From positions 1,134,701-1,198,700 of the forward strand of contig JAVLUZ010000340.1 of the NCBI GenBank assembly GCA_036768485.1: DNA of 64,000 nucleotides, given 5' to 3'. Of the stretch, positions 1 to 10,310 are shown piece by piece (position 1 is the first letter of the stretch; every line of letters begins with the position of its first letter). The translations under genes and the position numbers were made by a program. The stretch is from Mermis nigrescens. Lineage: Eukaryota > Nematoda > Enoplea > Mermithida > Mermithidae. Below the pieces are notes generated by a model. That model was not told where the DNA came from and ran no database searches. It was given only the letters and a program-made list of their open reading frames with translations.

Positions 1-9
1 CCGCCTAAT

Positions 10-2640
10 ATGTCCCAAAGGCAAAGAGCCATACGGCGAACATTTCATAGATCAACGACGCCTGAATCGGATGGCGAGGATCCGACGATGATTATTTTGG
101 ATGACTATGAGCTAGATGAGCTGGGCAATCCGCCATTTTTGCCAGCCACAGAGCGTCCGCCATCGCCGATGCAACAAGCAATTTTTTCGACATCATTGCT
201 CGTCTGCTGTCAACACGCTTAATCCGCCTCTGAACCAATGGAAATGAACATTTCCGATAGGTTTCCAGCTGCGGCTGCAACCACTGCTATGCTGGGTCGG
301 CCCCTGGATGTTGAAAATTTGCCAATCGTTTCTCAGCCAGCAAGTCGTCAGAAGTCATCGTTTTGCACCCCCACAAGCTGCTCCAGCTTCAGTGGCGCCG
401 CCTCCGCCTGCCTACACAACACCAACTGATATTCAAAATATCATGTCTTCAATGGCGTTGCCATTTGCAGCTGAGCCATTGCTGTCAAAGCGTATTCCTC
501 GAATTTTGCAGACCACTACAACGGAACAGAGCATTCAAGCCCTCGGTTCAGCAACCGACGCAGGTGCCAGATGCGGAAGAACAAGAGTGCATATCCGCCT
601 ATGCAAATTATTTCCATGAAGCCATGCAATAACTGCAAGAAACAAATCAACCTTGCTTGTCTATTCAAAATTTTCGTCAATGGCTTGGCCCGGAAGCAGG
701 CGTGGAGTTATACAGAGGCCTGCGTGATGATATTCAAATGTGCTACAACGCAATGAATGCATGATACTCACAATATTGCCGAATTGCCAATACACCCGAC
801 AGGCCAACAATTTTGCCATGGTTACCCGCTAAAGTGGAAGAGAACAAAGGGCTCAGGAACCAGGTTGTGTCGCATTATATAACGCAGCCCTGTGTTTTCC
901 ATCGCCAGTTCTATCCAGATCCGTTGTTTACGCAAAATCGCATGTTCATCATGACAGGATACATGGTCCACAAAGTAAACATTCAATAAGTCACAAATCA
1001 TCCATTTCAGCTGATGCCGCCACAGATGAACATTTGACACGGTACCACAGTGCAGCCTGAGTTTTTCCTGCACTGTATTCAGCCACAGCCTGATCATACG
1101 GCAGCCTTTGTGTATCACAATCCAGCAAAAGGTCGATATTTTTGAAGCATATTGTGAATTCGAGCTGCTCGCTACTGCGCACGTGATGCAAGCTTCATCA
1201 CTTTTGCGCTATATGGATCAATGCTTTCACACGTTTGCTACCTTGTATGGGGACCCTGGAATTGCCTGGCAAATGTGTGAACAAATTTGATGCATGCGTT
1301 CCTGGAATTTCCTGAACTAGTGGAAGAAATTGAGGATCCAGTCGCGCTGCATTGCGACATTCAACAAATTCACAAAGCCACGGATCCAGATTTATTGGTG
1401 CCTGCCCAGTTTGGCCGTCACAAATTGTGACAACACTCATCATTCTATCTTCAGAAAAAACTACCCAATGAGTTGGACAATATCCACGGAAATCAACAGA
1501 AGCGCCAATCATAGAAACGTTTCGCTGCTTTGCAGGGCCCAGGGGGCCCCCAAGCAAAGAAGAGACAAAACGTCACTGATCTTTCTTTGCAGGCTCAAAT
1601 AAAAATGCGCCGAGTTCAAATGATAATTGAACAAGCCGAGCGTGAGACAAACCCAATGCCACTTCTGCCGCACGTCACAGTTGCGCGTAAGCCAGGCTCT
1701 TTATCCGTGGCTTCTTTGATCCTATCACAAAGCTATTCCTTTTTAAGGGCCAGCCGACGAGATTGGAACAAATACGAGCATGCCCAATGAGCATATAAGG
1801 CCAACCAGAAATGGAAAGAATGGCGCAAGAGGCAAACAATGATATACCGCCAATTGGCAATGTTATCGAAGCCATCACATTTGCAACCCGGACCCTCTTC
1901 TCTTTTCTCATTCCAGGCAGAATCTACCTTAATTGACGGCAACTTCAACGCCGTGCGAGCAACCAGAGCAATGGTCACTGCAGCATTCTAGTGGAGGTTT
2001 TGGGCGTTTCCCATCACTAATGGGTAGGTTGCCGCGGCCCACCGGTAGCTCCGCTTGTCCTCCGCAGCAGCTCCGGCCGCGTTCAACCCTGCCGCCGCAA
2101 GCAGTGTTGCAGCAACGGGGCTGCCGCAGCGTCAACGCGAATCGGCCATTCCCCGCAGCAGCAGTGATCAAGGCTGCGTGGTCAATCAAAGGTCGTGGCC
2201 AACAACAACCACAATGATTGCACTCACCACCGCTGGATCAACCGACCAGTTTGGGCAGTTTTGGGTGTTTCCCATCACTGCCATGCCTCAATCTAAATTT
2301 TGAGGAGTTTTGCCATCTAGCTACACCTTCTAGTCAGCCGCAAGTTTATTACGGGTTCGGAGCACCATCGCCCCGATGTGATATCACTGGACAAACATCG
2401 ACGCCTGCGCAAACATATGCAACCGCGCATCAATCTATTGGCCGAGGATTGCCCTTCGGCAAAACGGACTTCTAAAGGAACTCGTCACGTCATTTGACTC
2501 GGTCGCCACTCTCTTTCCGACAACAAAACCAGACCACAACCGCCGCCAGTAGCCACGTTTGGCTTTTACTCTATATTTGGACTCTGCGTTCGTTGCCAAT
2601 GGCCAGCAGTTTATTGTTTGTTGGATCAATGTCATTTTAT
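10..2640 (+). pseudogene. Decayed coding-like tract, probable retroelement gag remnant
   Basis: Short reading frames in all three plus-strand phases follow one another with stops and frame changes. Their peptides are rich in proline, glutamine and serine, as in a structural polyprotein or an old gag. No zinc knuckle, protease or RT motif is visible. The tract lies upstream of a purine-rich stretch and an LTR-like start at 3103, which is the reason for suspecting a retroelement. I do not recognise the family, and the tract could also be a decayed gene of another kind. Confidence 0.3.
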
Positions 2641-3087
2641 TTGCGTTTTATTCTGTAAAATTTTCTTTGTCATAAAAACTACTTCCATGTGCCTTTAAAT
2701 CGTTCCATGTGCCTTTAAATCTCGTCTTTTAAATTTTGCATAATGTCATTGTTTTGATCTTGTTGATTTTTTTTCTTTCACTTGCTCAGAGCAAGTTTTT
2801 TGGCCTTATTTTACCTTAATTTTATCTAAAATCTACTTAATTTTTCTCTTTATTCAAATTTATTTTTCCGATCTCTGCACTACTTTAGACAGAGGCTCAG
2901 TCATGGATTCAGCCGCCATACTTTTCAAATCAAATTTCTTTCCCCCATTCACAGTAGGCCCAGCCTAAAAATTTCAATAATTCAAACCCGGGCCTTCCAT
3001 TTGTTGGATCCCCAACAATTTTTCTCATATTTCAATAATTTTTCATTCCATCTTAAAAAATTCGGCTCGTGTTCCGAATTTTTCCCC
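2641..3087. other. AT-rich non-coding spacer
   Basis: No open frame of note. It contains a direct duplication of a short phrase (cttccatgtgcctttaaatc) around 2682-2720. It would be the 3' untranslated part of the preceding remnant if that is a retroelement. Confidence 0.4.
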
Positions 3088-3665
3088 GGTGAGGGGGAGG
3101 AGTGTAGATAGTGTATCTACACGTGCCGTTTACACTTACGGCTATAACGCATCTTAGTGCGTTTAGTTTGACCATCCGGTCTTTGAGTTCCATTTTGGAC
3201 GATCCAGCCATATTTATCCGACCACTTTACAGTCGGATAGAATCCGACAGTAGTAAGACATACGGAGGCTATCCAGCCACGCAGTGTCAATTGGTTGGAC
3301 CTTATTTTGCCACGTGTTGCGAGGGACACGCAAATGCGAATTTACTGTGGAACCCATATAAGTCCCCTTTTATTTCTTTACATTCAAAACATAGGCGACA
3401 TGACCGCTATTCACGTTAAGCCTGTGCAGAGACCGGAAAAATCCATGCGCAAGTAGCGCTCATTTTTGTTATAAAAGAGCATTACATTCTCTTTTCTTCT
3501 TATTCCTTACTGTAAACCCCCCATCAGTCAATTATTAGTGTGGCTGGAGTGGTGATTGCCTCTTTTATTTCCTGGCGTGTTGACCTCGACTGTATCAGCG
3601 CCATCGCCTGTCAAATTGTTTGGTGTATATAAAATTAGCAAAATGACTGCCTAGGGTGCAATACA
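3088..3665 (+). repeat. Probable LTR (solo or 3') preceded by a polypurine tract
   Basis: A purine run (ggtgagggggaggag, about 3088-3102) is followed immediately by TGTAGATAGTG at 3103, which is the arrangement of a plus-strand PPT and the start of a 3' LTR. A TATA-like ttataaaag lies near 3469. A possible end is the TACA at 3662-3665, which would make TGTA...TACA ends and a length near 560 bp. No second copy is in the window, so the right boundary is a guess. Confidence 0.4.
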
Positions 3666-4480
3666 TTGCAGGCAGTTAGGAATTGGAATTGGCCGGCCTC
3701 GACTTTGCATCTTGCCGGATTCTTTGGGCAAAACTTTTTATTATCATTTTGCTCAAAAATTCAATAATTCTCCTTTGAACCAAAAAATCTATAAAAATTA
3801 TTACATAACTTTTATAGTGTGGATGACAGCCCGTAATAGAGCTCTTAGTTGTTGTATTTATTATTCAGAGTGCTACTGAACCAAAATTCGTAATTAAATT
3901 CGCCACAGGTGTAATTTGGCGCGGAAACCTTTTCATTCTTTTCGCGAAAAATTTTTCTTTTGGTCTAAAAGCGGTCCAAGGACCTAGGGCAAATACCGGG
4001 GTTATCTAATTATCCCTGTGTTAGGGTCTTTGGTCGGATTCTCCTCCCCGATATTTCCATAAGTACCGGATGCAACCTGGGTCCATGGTCCATGGAGATT
4101 TCTAGGCAATAGGTATTTGCAGGTCATAGAGGAAGAATAGAGGCAGATTGCCGAAGCTCTCCTGACCAGCGCTAATTGTAGCATAGGTATTTAGGTAAGC
4201 CCCGAAGGTACTTATTGTGGGTTGTTGCTTTTGTGGTTGTGTGTGTGTAGAGTAATCTTCCCCCGGCGGCATGCTGTCGGGTTTAGGTATCCCAACTGAA
4301 AGTACTTAATCAGCAAGCACCCTTGCTCGCTAAGATACTCCGTTAATTCAGAAAGCGGCAAAGCCCACTAAGCTACATATTTAAGATAGATGCAGTACCT
4401 ATGTACTAGTTTAGAATTGCTAATCTAGCCAGTGCTTGCACACGCCATCCCCAGGATTTAATCGCTGAAAGCATGACCAC
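3666..4480. other. No gene seen
   Basis: AT-rich sequence with short frames only. A repeated phrase ccatggtccatgg lies near 4081-4095 and a short GT run near 4230. Nothing here supports a gene or a known element. Confidence 0.4.
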
Positions 4481-5037
4481 CATACGTGGGCAGCACACCT
4501 GGGCGTGGGGGGTGGCGTACCCCTTCCGACACCAAAATACTTCTTTTGAAATCAGAAATAACTTCCGCAGAACTCAATTTTTGAACCCGGTTTTTCGGTT
4601 GTTGCGCAATTTTTTTGATGCCACGATGTAGTAAAAACGCAATTCAGCCGAAAAAATGAGTAAGTTTTTATTAGTTTCCCTGCCACCATTTTTAAGGCCA
4701 TTTTTTGACTTTCGTGTAATCCAGACCCCCCCCCCCAGATTTTCATGTTTTTGCTGCCCACGTATGGCGGGCAGCAAGAAAATTCTGGGGGGGGAGTGCA
4801 AGATTTTTTTGAAGGTCAAAAAATGGCCTTAAAAATGGTGGTATGGCGATAAAAACACCATTTTTCTCGACGTTTCTCATCAAGCACTATCCATTGGCAT
4901 CAAAAAATTGCGAAAAACGGAAAAAATTTTCAAAAATTGAATTCTGGAGGGGGAGTACGTTGATTTCTGGGGGGGGTATTTTGGTTTCTTGGGGGGTGCA
5001 TACCCCCCCCAACCCCCCTCCCCCACGCCCAGGTGTG
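4481..5037 (-). mobile_element. hAT-like MITE copy, outer member of a nested pair
   Basis: The copy begins CATACGTGGGC and ends GCCCAGGTGTG, the imperfect 11-bp terminal inverted repeats of this family. It is flanked by ATGACCAC at 4473-4480 and 5038-5045, an exact 8-bp target duplication. A second copy (4494-4766) interrupts it after 13 bp. Removing the insert leaves a copy of normal length, about 270 bp. The body carries the family signature of G runs and repeated blocks related to ccagaaatcaaaatacccc. Confidence 0.8.
4494..4766 (+). mobile_element. hAT-like MITE copy, nested inside another copy
   Basis: Starts CACACCTGGGC and ends GCCCACGTATG. The flanking 8-mers are GTGGGCAG (4486-4493) and GCGGGCAG (4767-4774), 7 of 8 identical. 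It is the most diverged copy in the window, although by nesting it must be younger than the copy it interrupts, so divergence alone is a poor clock here. Confidence 0.75.
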
Positions 5038-5045
5038 ATGACCAC

Positions 5046-5304
5046 CATACGTGGGCAGCAAGAAAATTCTGGGGGTGCAAGATTTTTTTGAAGGTCAAAA
5101 AATGACCTTAAAAATGGTGGTATGGCGATAAAAACACCATTTTTCGACGTTTCTCATAAAGCACTATCCATTGGTATCAAAAAATCGCGAAAAAAACGAA
5201 AAATTTTTAAAAATTCGAATTCTGGGGGGGGGTATTTTGATTTCGGGGGGGTATTTTGGTTTCTGAGGGGTGCATACCCCACAAACCCCCCACGCCCAGG
5301 TGTG
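5046..5304 (-). mobile_element. hAT-like MITE copy, tandem to the previous one
   Basis: Starts CATACGTGGGC directly after the ATGACCAC that ends the 4481-5037 insertion, and ends GCCCAGGTGTG. The right flank reads acagaccac, a close relative of ATGACCAC. The arrangement is therefore target, copy, target, copy, degraded target: two insertions in tandem at one site, or an unequal exchange between target copies. Confidence 0.75.
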
Positions 5305-5855
5305 ACAGACCACTACTATACAAAATAAATGTCGGTATCTCTGTGAAACCCTTTATATAAATTATTAAATCAATGTCGCAAGTCAGCCGAAATTCTATAA
5401 ATAAACTGCAAGGCTGAAATCCTTTTGTTTATGTACTATGTACATGCATGCCTATGAATTAAAATTTACCTCTGCTATTTGCTCTACGCAAAGTTATGTG
5501 ACCTCATTTTTCGGTCTCTTGAACTTCAGTTTGTATGTTTGTTGGAGTTCTATAAAGGATCTGTCGAGCTTTCGATTTGCACAACATCAAAGTTCTATTA
5601 AAGATTTGTTGTGCTTTGTCTCGAAGTTCGACGAACATCGATGTGTATTCTATCAAAGTTCTTTTAAAATTTATCGAACTTCGATTAGCATCTTAGTGAA
5701 GTTCGACAGTCTTCTATAGCACTTCAATCAAAGTTATTTATCAAATCTCTCTATAGAACTTCTTCGAAGTTCTTTATCGATTTTCTATAGAACATCTTCG
5801 AAGTTCGACAGTCTTCTATAGAACTTCTATCAAAGTTATTTATCGAACTTCTATA
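5305..5855. repeat. Degenerate short-repeat tract around ttctatagaacttcttcgaag
   Basis: Between about 5540 and 5855 variants of aagttcta/tagaact, tcgaagttc and tttatcgaact recur every 25-50 bp in both orientations. The same sequence resumes at 13823-13860 beyond the LTR element, so that element inserted in this tract. The first 230 bp are plain AT-rich sequence. No coding function is indicated. Confidence 0.55.
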
Positions 5856-6624
5856 TGTTACGTTTATCTCTTAACTTTATTAGAGGCGGAAGAGAAGTTC
5901 TCTTACCAACACTCTATTTATTGGACAAACACGTTGTGTAATTTTTTAGCCAGATAAGGTTGTAAAACTTAGGTGCTTAAACTAATTAATTAAATAATTT
6001 TTAACTTCAATAAACTACGACTCAGCAGTCAGCACTATTACTAACCTTGAATTAGTTTAAATCTTCAAGTATGGCGACGTTCAGATGCTTTTATGAGAAT
6101 AAAATTAACAAAAGATCGTAAAATATTTTATTCAATCAAAAACTCGCTAAATAACTGCAATAATAATGACCGACCAACTCAGACGCTCCAAAATTGCACA
6201 GACTACTCGAATAAAACAAGTGTCAAATTAAAGAAAAATGAGTCGAAAAACGAATTTATTTTAGGAAGCGCGTGAAACTGCGTAAAAGTACACTCAACAC
6301 ACCAAAAAGCACATTTTTATGATAATTAAGTACTTACATCAAATACACAGGGTGTACGTGCGCAAGTAGCGTAGCTATGTGCTAAGTAAGAGATCTGTTT
6401 ATAAAAAGCGCGCTAAAAGGGTCATCAAATTTTGACAGGTAGTGAATAAAAATAAAAATTGTGCATTCATTACAGCTAATGATATTCGGATATTTTATGA
6501 GCATAACGGAAGTTGCACGTAGGCATAAGTCTACAATTTTATAGTGTAGATTGCACAATAAGTACTATGAAAAGTGTTATTATTTAAGAAAGCACTGCAA
6601 ATATGCTTTGTAGCATATGCAACA
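5856..6624 (-). repeat. LTR (3' LTR of the minus-strand element)
   Basis: 769 bp, paired with 13043-13822. Most of the alignment differs by scattered single bases. The segment around 6100-6200 is strongly different from its partner at 13295-13400, whereas the sequence on both sides matches well. Confidence 0.9.
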
Positions 6625-6635
6625 CTCTCCCTTCC
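6625..6635 (-). other. Polypurine tract
   Basis: On the minus strand the bases GGAAGGGAGAG abut the 3' LTR directly. This is the expected place for plus-strand DNA priming. Confidence 0.7.
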
Positions 6636-6784
6636 AGCTACGAGCTCCTGCGAGTCCTTTGGAAAGAGGAACAGGGTTCCAGCTATTCCAAAGTGCTGCA
6701 GCTGGTTACAATCAATGCTAGACACAAAACGCACGTATGCCACATACCTACACACTACAAGTATGTTGTACTACACTTTCAAAT

Positions 6785-7963
6785 TTAGGCACACACAAGT
6801 AAAAGGATGTTACAATTTCCAAAAAAGGCACAACCAAGATGGTACACCACAACAAAATATAGCACAGACAAGAGAAGGCTGCAATTAAGCATCCATCTCT
6901 GAGCATTGACGTTGTTCCACAGCAACATAATGAAGCCTTCCATTCCACTGCAGCCAGTCATGATGTGCTCACGTGCCACTGCTTGTGCCGAAAGTGGCCC
7001 AAAGCATGCATTAGCAGCCAAAAAGTTCTCCATTGCCGTGACAGTGTCCTCCAACCGCCGCTGCATCTGCACAGTGTGATCAACCCAGCGTGAAACCATC
7101 TTCTCCGTAGGAATCAAAGGACACAGTTCTTCCAAATCCTTTGACCGACTAAGACTCTTTGGCCCATCACGCCACTTATCATACTGCTGCGCCGCCTCGT
7201 GCCACAATTGTGCCTTCACCTCCCAGTCCAGGGGACCTGGTATTGGTTTCAATGCACAGTTCTGCTGTCGCCAACGCAAAAATGAGGGAGAATCTGCGAA
7301 ACGTTCACATATATTCTGTTGCCATTGCAACCACTCAATAATATTGGTTGCATCCTGATGTTGAATGCTTATTTGCTCCACCTGACTTGTGGGCGCAAGC
7401 TGCGGGTCTACAGATTCAGCGAGTGCACAACCCTGACCTGAATTTTTAGAGCAACGCTCCCTGGCTAAATTTGGCCAGTGCAGTCGTCTTCTAGCATACT
7501 GAAATGCATAGGGACGTTGCTGCAAATGAATTCTCCGCCAAACCTGCAACCTACGAAGCCAGTAACCACGATTTGGCATCCTTTGACGACCAATCAATCC
7601 ATAAAAACTCGGAGCTTGAATAGTGGGTACAGAATGTCCTTTCAGTGCCCGATGGTTCCTAATCTTAGGGTTGACCATACGATGCATCTTTGATCGCAAC
7701 TCCTTCATATCAAACGTTCGCTTAACTGCCATAGACTGCTGCCAAGTTGGGACACGACTTTTCCAATAATTGGACCAAACTTTTCCAGGCGCCTTTCCCA
7801 TGATGTATCGAAACAGTGTCTTTCTGACAAACCACATATATCGTTGTTGATTGCGCATTGCCAAAATACATGCAATTTTAGCAGCAATGAAACGAAACTT
7901 TCCATACAAATAATTGTAGCGAAAATACAAGCAAAGTGGCATACATGACATAAACGCGTTCAC
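6785..7963 (-). CDS. Unassigned ORF at the 3' end of the LTR element
   Basis: An open frame of 392 codons that also stays open upstream of 7963; its first listed codon is GTG, and the first ATG follows four codons later. The product is very basic and rich in Trp, Arg and Gln in the middle (many WQ, RR and YW pairs), followed by a region with alternating charges and a hydrophobic C-terminus (about residues 355-392). It lies where a gypsy element would hold integrase or env. I see no integrase zinc finger, DDE triad or clear signal peptide. It may be a diverged env or a captured sequence. Its length without stops is notable in such decayed surroundings. Confidence 0.5.
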   Translation of the reverse strand: MNAFMSCMPLCLYFRYNYLYGKFRFIAAKIACILAMRNQQRYMWFVRKTLFRYIMGKAPGKVWSNYWKSRVPTWQQSMAVKRTFDMKELRSKMHRMVNPKIRNHRALKGHSVPTIQAPSFYGLIGRQRMPNRGYWLRRLQVWRRIHLQQRPYAFQYARRRLHWPNLARERCSKNSGQGCALAESVDPQLAPTSQVEQISIQHQDATNIIEWLQWQQNICERFADSPSFLRWRQQNCALKPIPGPLDWEVKAQLWHEAAQQYDKWRDGPKSLSRSKDLEELCPLIPTEKMVSRWVDHTVQMQRRLEDTVTAMENFLAANACFGPLSAQAVAREHIMTGCSGMEGFIMLLWNNVNAQRWMLNCSLLLSVLYFVVVYHLGCAFFGNCNILLLVCA

Positions 7964-7989
7964 TTCATCCTCAAAGATAGTTATCAGAT

Positions 7990-8817
7990 TTAGGATGGAA
8001 CGTGGGACAGTCTTGGGGTTGGGTTTTGAACCTGGGGTGGTGCCTCTAGAGCCAACCCTCTCATATGTAAAACCAACCCATCTCCTGCTCCCTGCAACTT
8101 ACCACCATCATTGAGTTCCACTGAAGGACTGGGATCTGGCAGCAGAGCTGACTCCACCCAACCTTCTGTTTCCCTCTCAAGCTTTGGAGTTTCTCCATCA
8201 CACTCCATAGGCTCTTCTTGGCTTGCTGTCTCATCCCCTCTGTGAATTTCTTCATCTAAAACAACAGCCCCTAAAAAGTAAGATGAGCGTCTTATAGTCC
8301 TAGTAAACAACCAATTATTTTCCAATGTTGTAGAAAATATTTTGAAAATTGGCCAATAATTATGATGCCAAAATTTGTAAGGTGAACATAGAGCAAAGGA
8401 CAAAAATATATCAATTTGCTGAATTGCCAAAGCTGACATCAGCCTTTTTTCACCCTCTGTCACCTGGTAAGGATCCTTGCAGTTTTTCCAGCCAGCAGGA
8501 CTAAATGCTGCTGCATGGAGAATGTCTGCATGTTGAAACAGTGCACTAAACATTTCACTAACAGAATGACATCCTGGCAGGCCCAGACATTGGTGAATGC
8601 CATTTGAGCAGTGCTCTAGCAGCATCTCACCAGTCTGTGCCCTCCTTACCTTATATCCTCCATTGTACATATCACTCAAATCAACAACTGATCTTGCATC
8701 GATTGTGACCAGTTGAACTGCTTCAAACCAGTAAACTATAAGATCTAAAAATGCACTTACACAAAACATAACCTTTACGATCTTTTCATTGGTAACTAAT
8801 TCAAAAACATGTTGCAT
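7990..8817 (-). CDS. Unassigned ORF inside the LTR element
   Basis: 275 codons, open. The middle has a Cys/His-containing stretch (about residues 70-95, with CSNGIHQCLGLPGC), then an acidic segment (about 195-230) and a proline-rich C-terminus. It overlaps the neighbouring frames at both ends: its stop lies within the open frame leading into the 392-codon ORF, and its start overlaps the pol-linker ORF. A gtaag donor-like site near 8648 and other splice-like signals suggest that part of it may derive from spliced or captured sequence. No family recognised. Confidence 0.45.
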   Translation of the reverse strand: MQHVFELVTNEKIVKVMFCVSAFLDLIVYWFEAVQLVTIDARSVVDLSDMYNGGYKVRRAQTGEMLLEHCSNGIHQCLGLPGCHSVSEMFSALFQHADILHAAAFSPAGWKNCKDPYQVTEGEKRLMSALAIQQIDIFLSFALCSPYKFWHHNYWPIFKIFSTTLENNWLFTRTIRRSSYFLGAVVLDEEIHRGDETASQEEPMECDGETPKLERETEGWVESALLPDPSPSVELNDGGKLQGAGDGLVLHMRGLALEAPPQVQNPTPRLSHVPS

Positions 8818-9539
8818 AAACTAAAATCCACATCATCTGCAACAAAATATGAAAACAGAAAATAAAATGACATACCCTTTGCAAAATTTGTCCCTAAAAG
8901 GACACCAAAAGGATTTATAGGATCATTTGAACCTCCTATAATTGAAATACTTACCACAGGCAACTCCTCCTTACTTAACCACTCCATCAGCAATTTCATA
9001 TATCTCTTCGCACTTGCATAGGTCAAAATGCAATGTGTCAACTTTCCTTTGCCTGGGAATTGCTCCAAGTTCTTCTCCCATACAGGACTCCAATCATTGC
9101 AGATGTCTAAGGGTAAGGTACCCTTAGACAGTCTAGCATCCAACTGCAACATCTCATCAACCTGATTTTCTCCTACTACATCAAACAACGTGCTCACGAC
9201 AAACTCTATAATTTCTTTCTGAGACTCTGGAGATCGCCTGGCACCTTGTATGACTGGTGATGAATCTCCTGTATCAATCTTGTGTGATATAAGGCTAGTC
9301 CGTCCAATGCTTCCAGTGATTTCCACAAAAAGGTCCTTATTTTGCTTGATCAGCTCAGCAAGCATTTTCTTCTGTTCATCTATTAAAGTAGACTTTGATT
9401 CTGCAGCCTTTCTAACAATTTTCAGCAACAATCGCCTCAATTGGGCGATTATCCTCCTTGACTTTAACAGAGGCAGCATCAGCAGGACAAGCCAAACAGG
9501 GTTCCAGCTATCCTGGATGCACCCCTGGCTCAGTCTCAA
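8796..9539 (-). pseudogene. Start of gypsy pol (linker before RT), then unrelated sequence
   Basis: The first third contains the usual bridge between protease and RT of Ty3/gypsy pol: a segment with NKDLF, then HKIDTGDSSPV and a following basic motif RRSPESQKEI (about residues 70-120). After this point the RT fingers and the catalytic YxDD should appear but do not. The remainder (about residues 125-247) is unassigned, and a GTATGT...TTGCAG pair around 8833-8877 looks like a short intron. The simplest reading is a pol gene cut off at the RT start and joined to foreign sequence. Confidence 0.55.
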
Positions 9540-9629
9540 TTATTCCTAGAATAGTTCCTTCCTTGATCTTCTTCATCTTACTGGACGTATTTATCATGGG
9601 CAGTGGTATCAGGCCATTATCTGTCTTCA

Positions 9630-10310
9630 CTAGTGCCTCCCTGGTTTCAAGGATTCACTCCCAATGGATGTGCCCTGAAATGAGCCTGTGATACCATCCA
9701 CTCTACCCATCACGTGACAGATGCTATTTGGAGGGACCTTGATAGCCGTTTCAGCTCTTACAAAGCAAGAGATTGGCCTGTCATGCACAACTGGCTCCAA
9801 AAATTTTGTGTAGACCGACTGATTACCTACATGAGCATAAGCAGCCTTAGCTCGAACATCAACCAACAGTGAGCCATCAAACATGCCTTCTGCCCCTATA
9901 GTTAGGTCAAATGGCAGTGTATCCACTATGACAAACACTGTGCTAAATTGGTGCACACAAGGAATACCAATTCCTACATTTAATGTCACTTCACCACTTA
10001 CCAGAATGACATGATTTAACAAACTACTTATTTCAGAAACTGGGAAAATCTGAATGTCTCCTTGATTCAGGGCTGGCTGTATGCATTCAAAGAAATCCTT
10101 GCGAATAATATTGAACACACTACCATTATCTATTAGTGTGACCACAGGGGTTTTCTGAGGCCCTACTTCTGCCATAATTACAGCATGAAGATCCATGCGA
10201 ACATTGCGTGTGGTCACAGTGCCACAAGACACCATACATCCTAGAGTAGCAGCTTGCCACTTAGCTGATAAGTCAGTTGGTTGAGTGTCTGGACAGTGTC
10301 CTGACATCAC
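9630..10310 (-). CDS. Retropepsin-like aspartic protease
   Basis: 226 codons. The start overlaps the stop of the gag frame by ATGA. The N-terminal part has VTLIDNGSVFNII (about residues 58-70), equivalent to the LxDSGS active-site loop with Asn in place of the usual Ser/Thr after Asp. A second strand region with FDLTIGAEGMF (about 153-163) fits the flap-to-ILG portion of gypsy proteases. The protease would process the gag polyprotein. The D-N-G variant may reduce activity, so I call the fold with more confidence than the function. Confidence 0.65.
   Translation of the reverse strand: MMSGHCPDTQPTDLSAKWQAATLGCMVSCGTVTTRNVRMDLHAVIMAEVGPQKTPVVTLIDNGSVFNIIRKDFFECIQPALNQGDIQIFPVSEISSLLNHVILVSGEVTLNVGIGIPCVHQFSTVFVIVDTLPFDLTIGAEGMFDGSLLVDVRAKAAYAHVGNQSVYTKFLEPVVHDRPISCFVRAETAIKVPPNSICHVMGRVDGITGSFQGTSIGSESLKPGRH

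Noticed and set aside
4552..5328. Several 60-80-codon frames on both strands
   Set aside because: They fall entirely in MITE copies and recur with them; the Gly- and Pro-rich ends come from G and C runs.
8957..8975. A 19-bp intron (gtaagtatttcaattatag) in the LTR element
   Set aside because: The ends fit GT-AG, but it is far shorter than any other intron in the window and shorter than animal spliceosomes normally remove.
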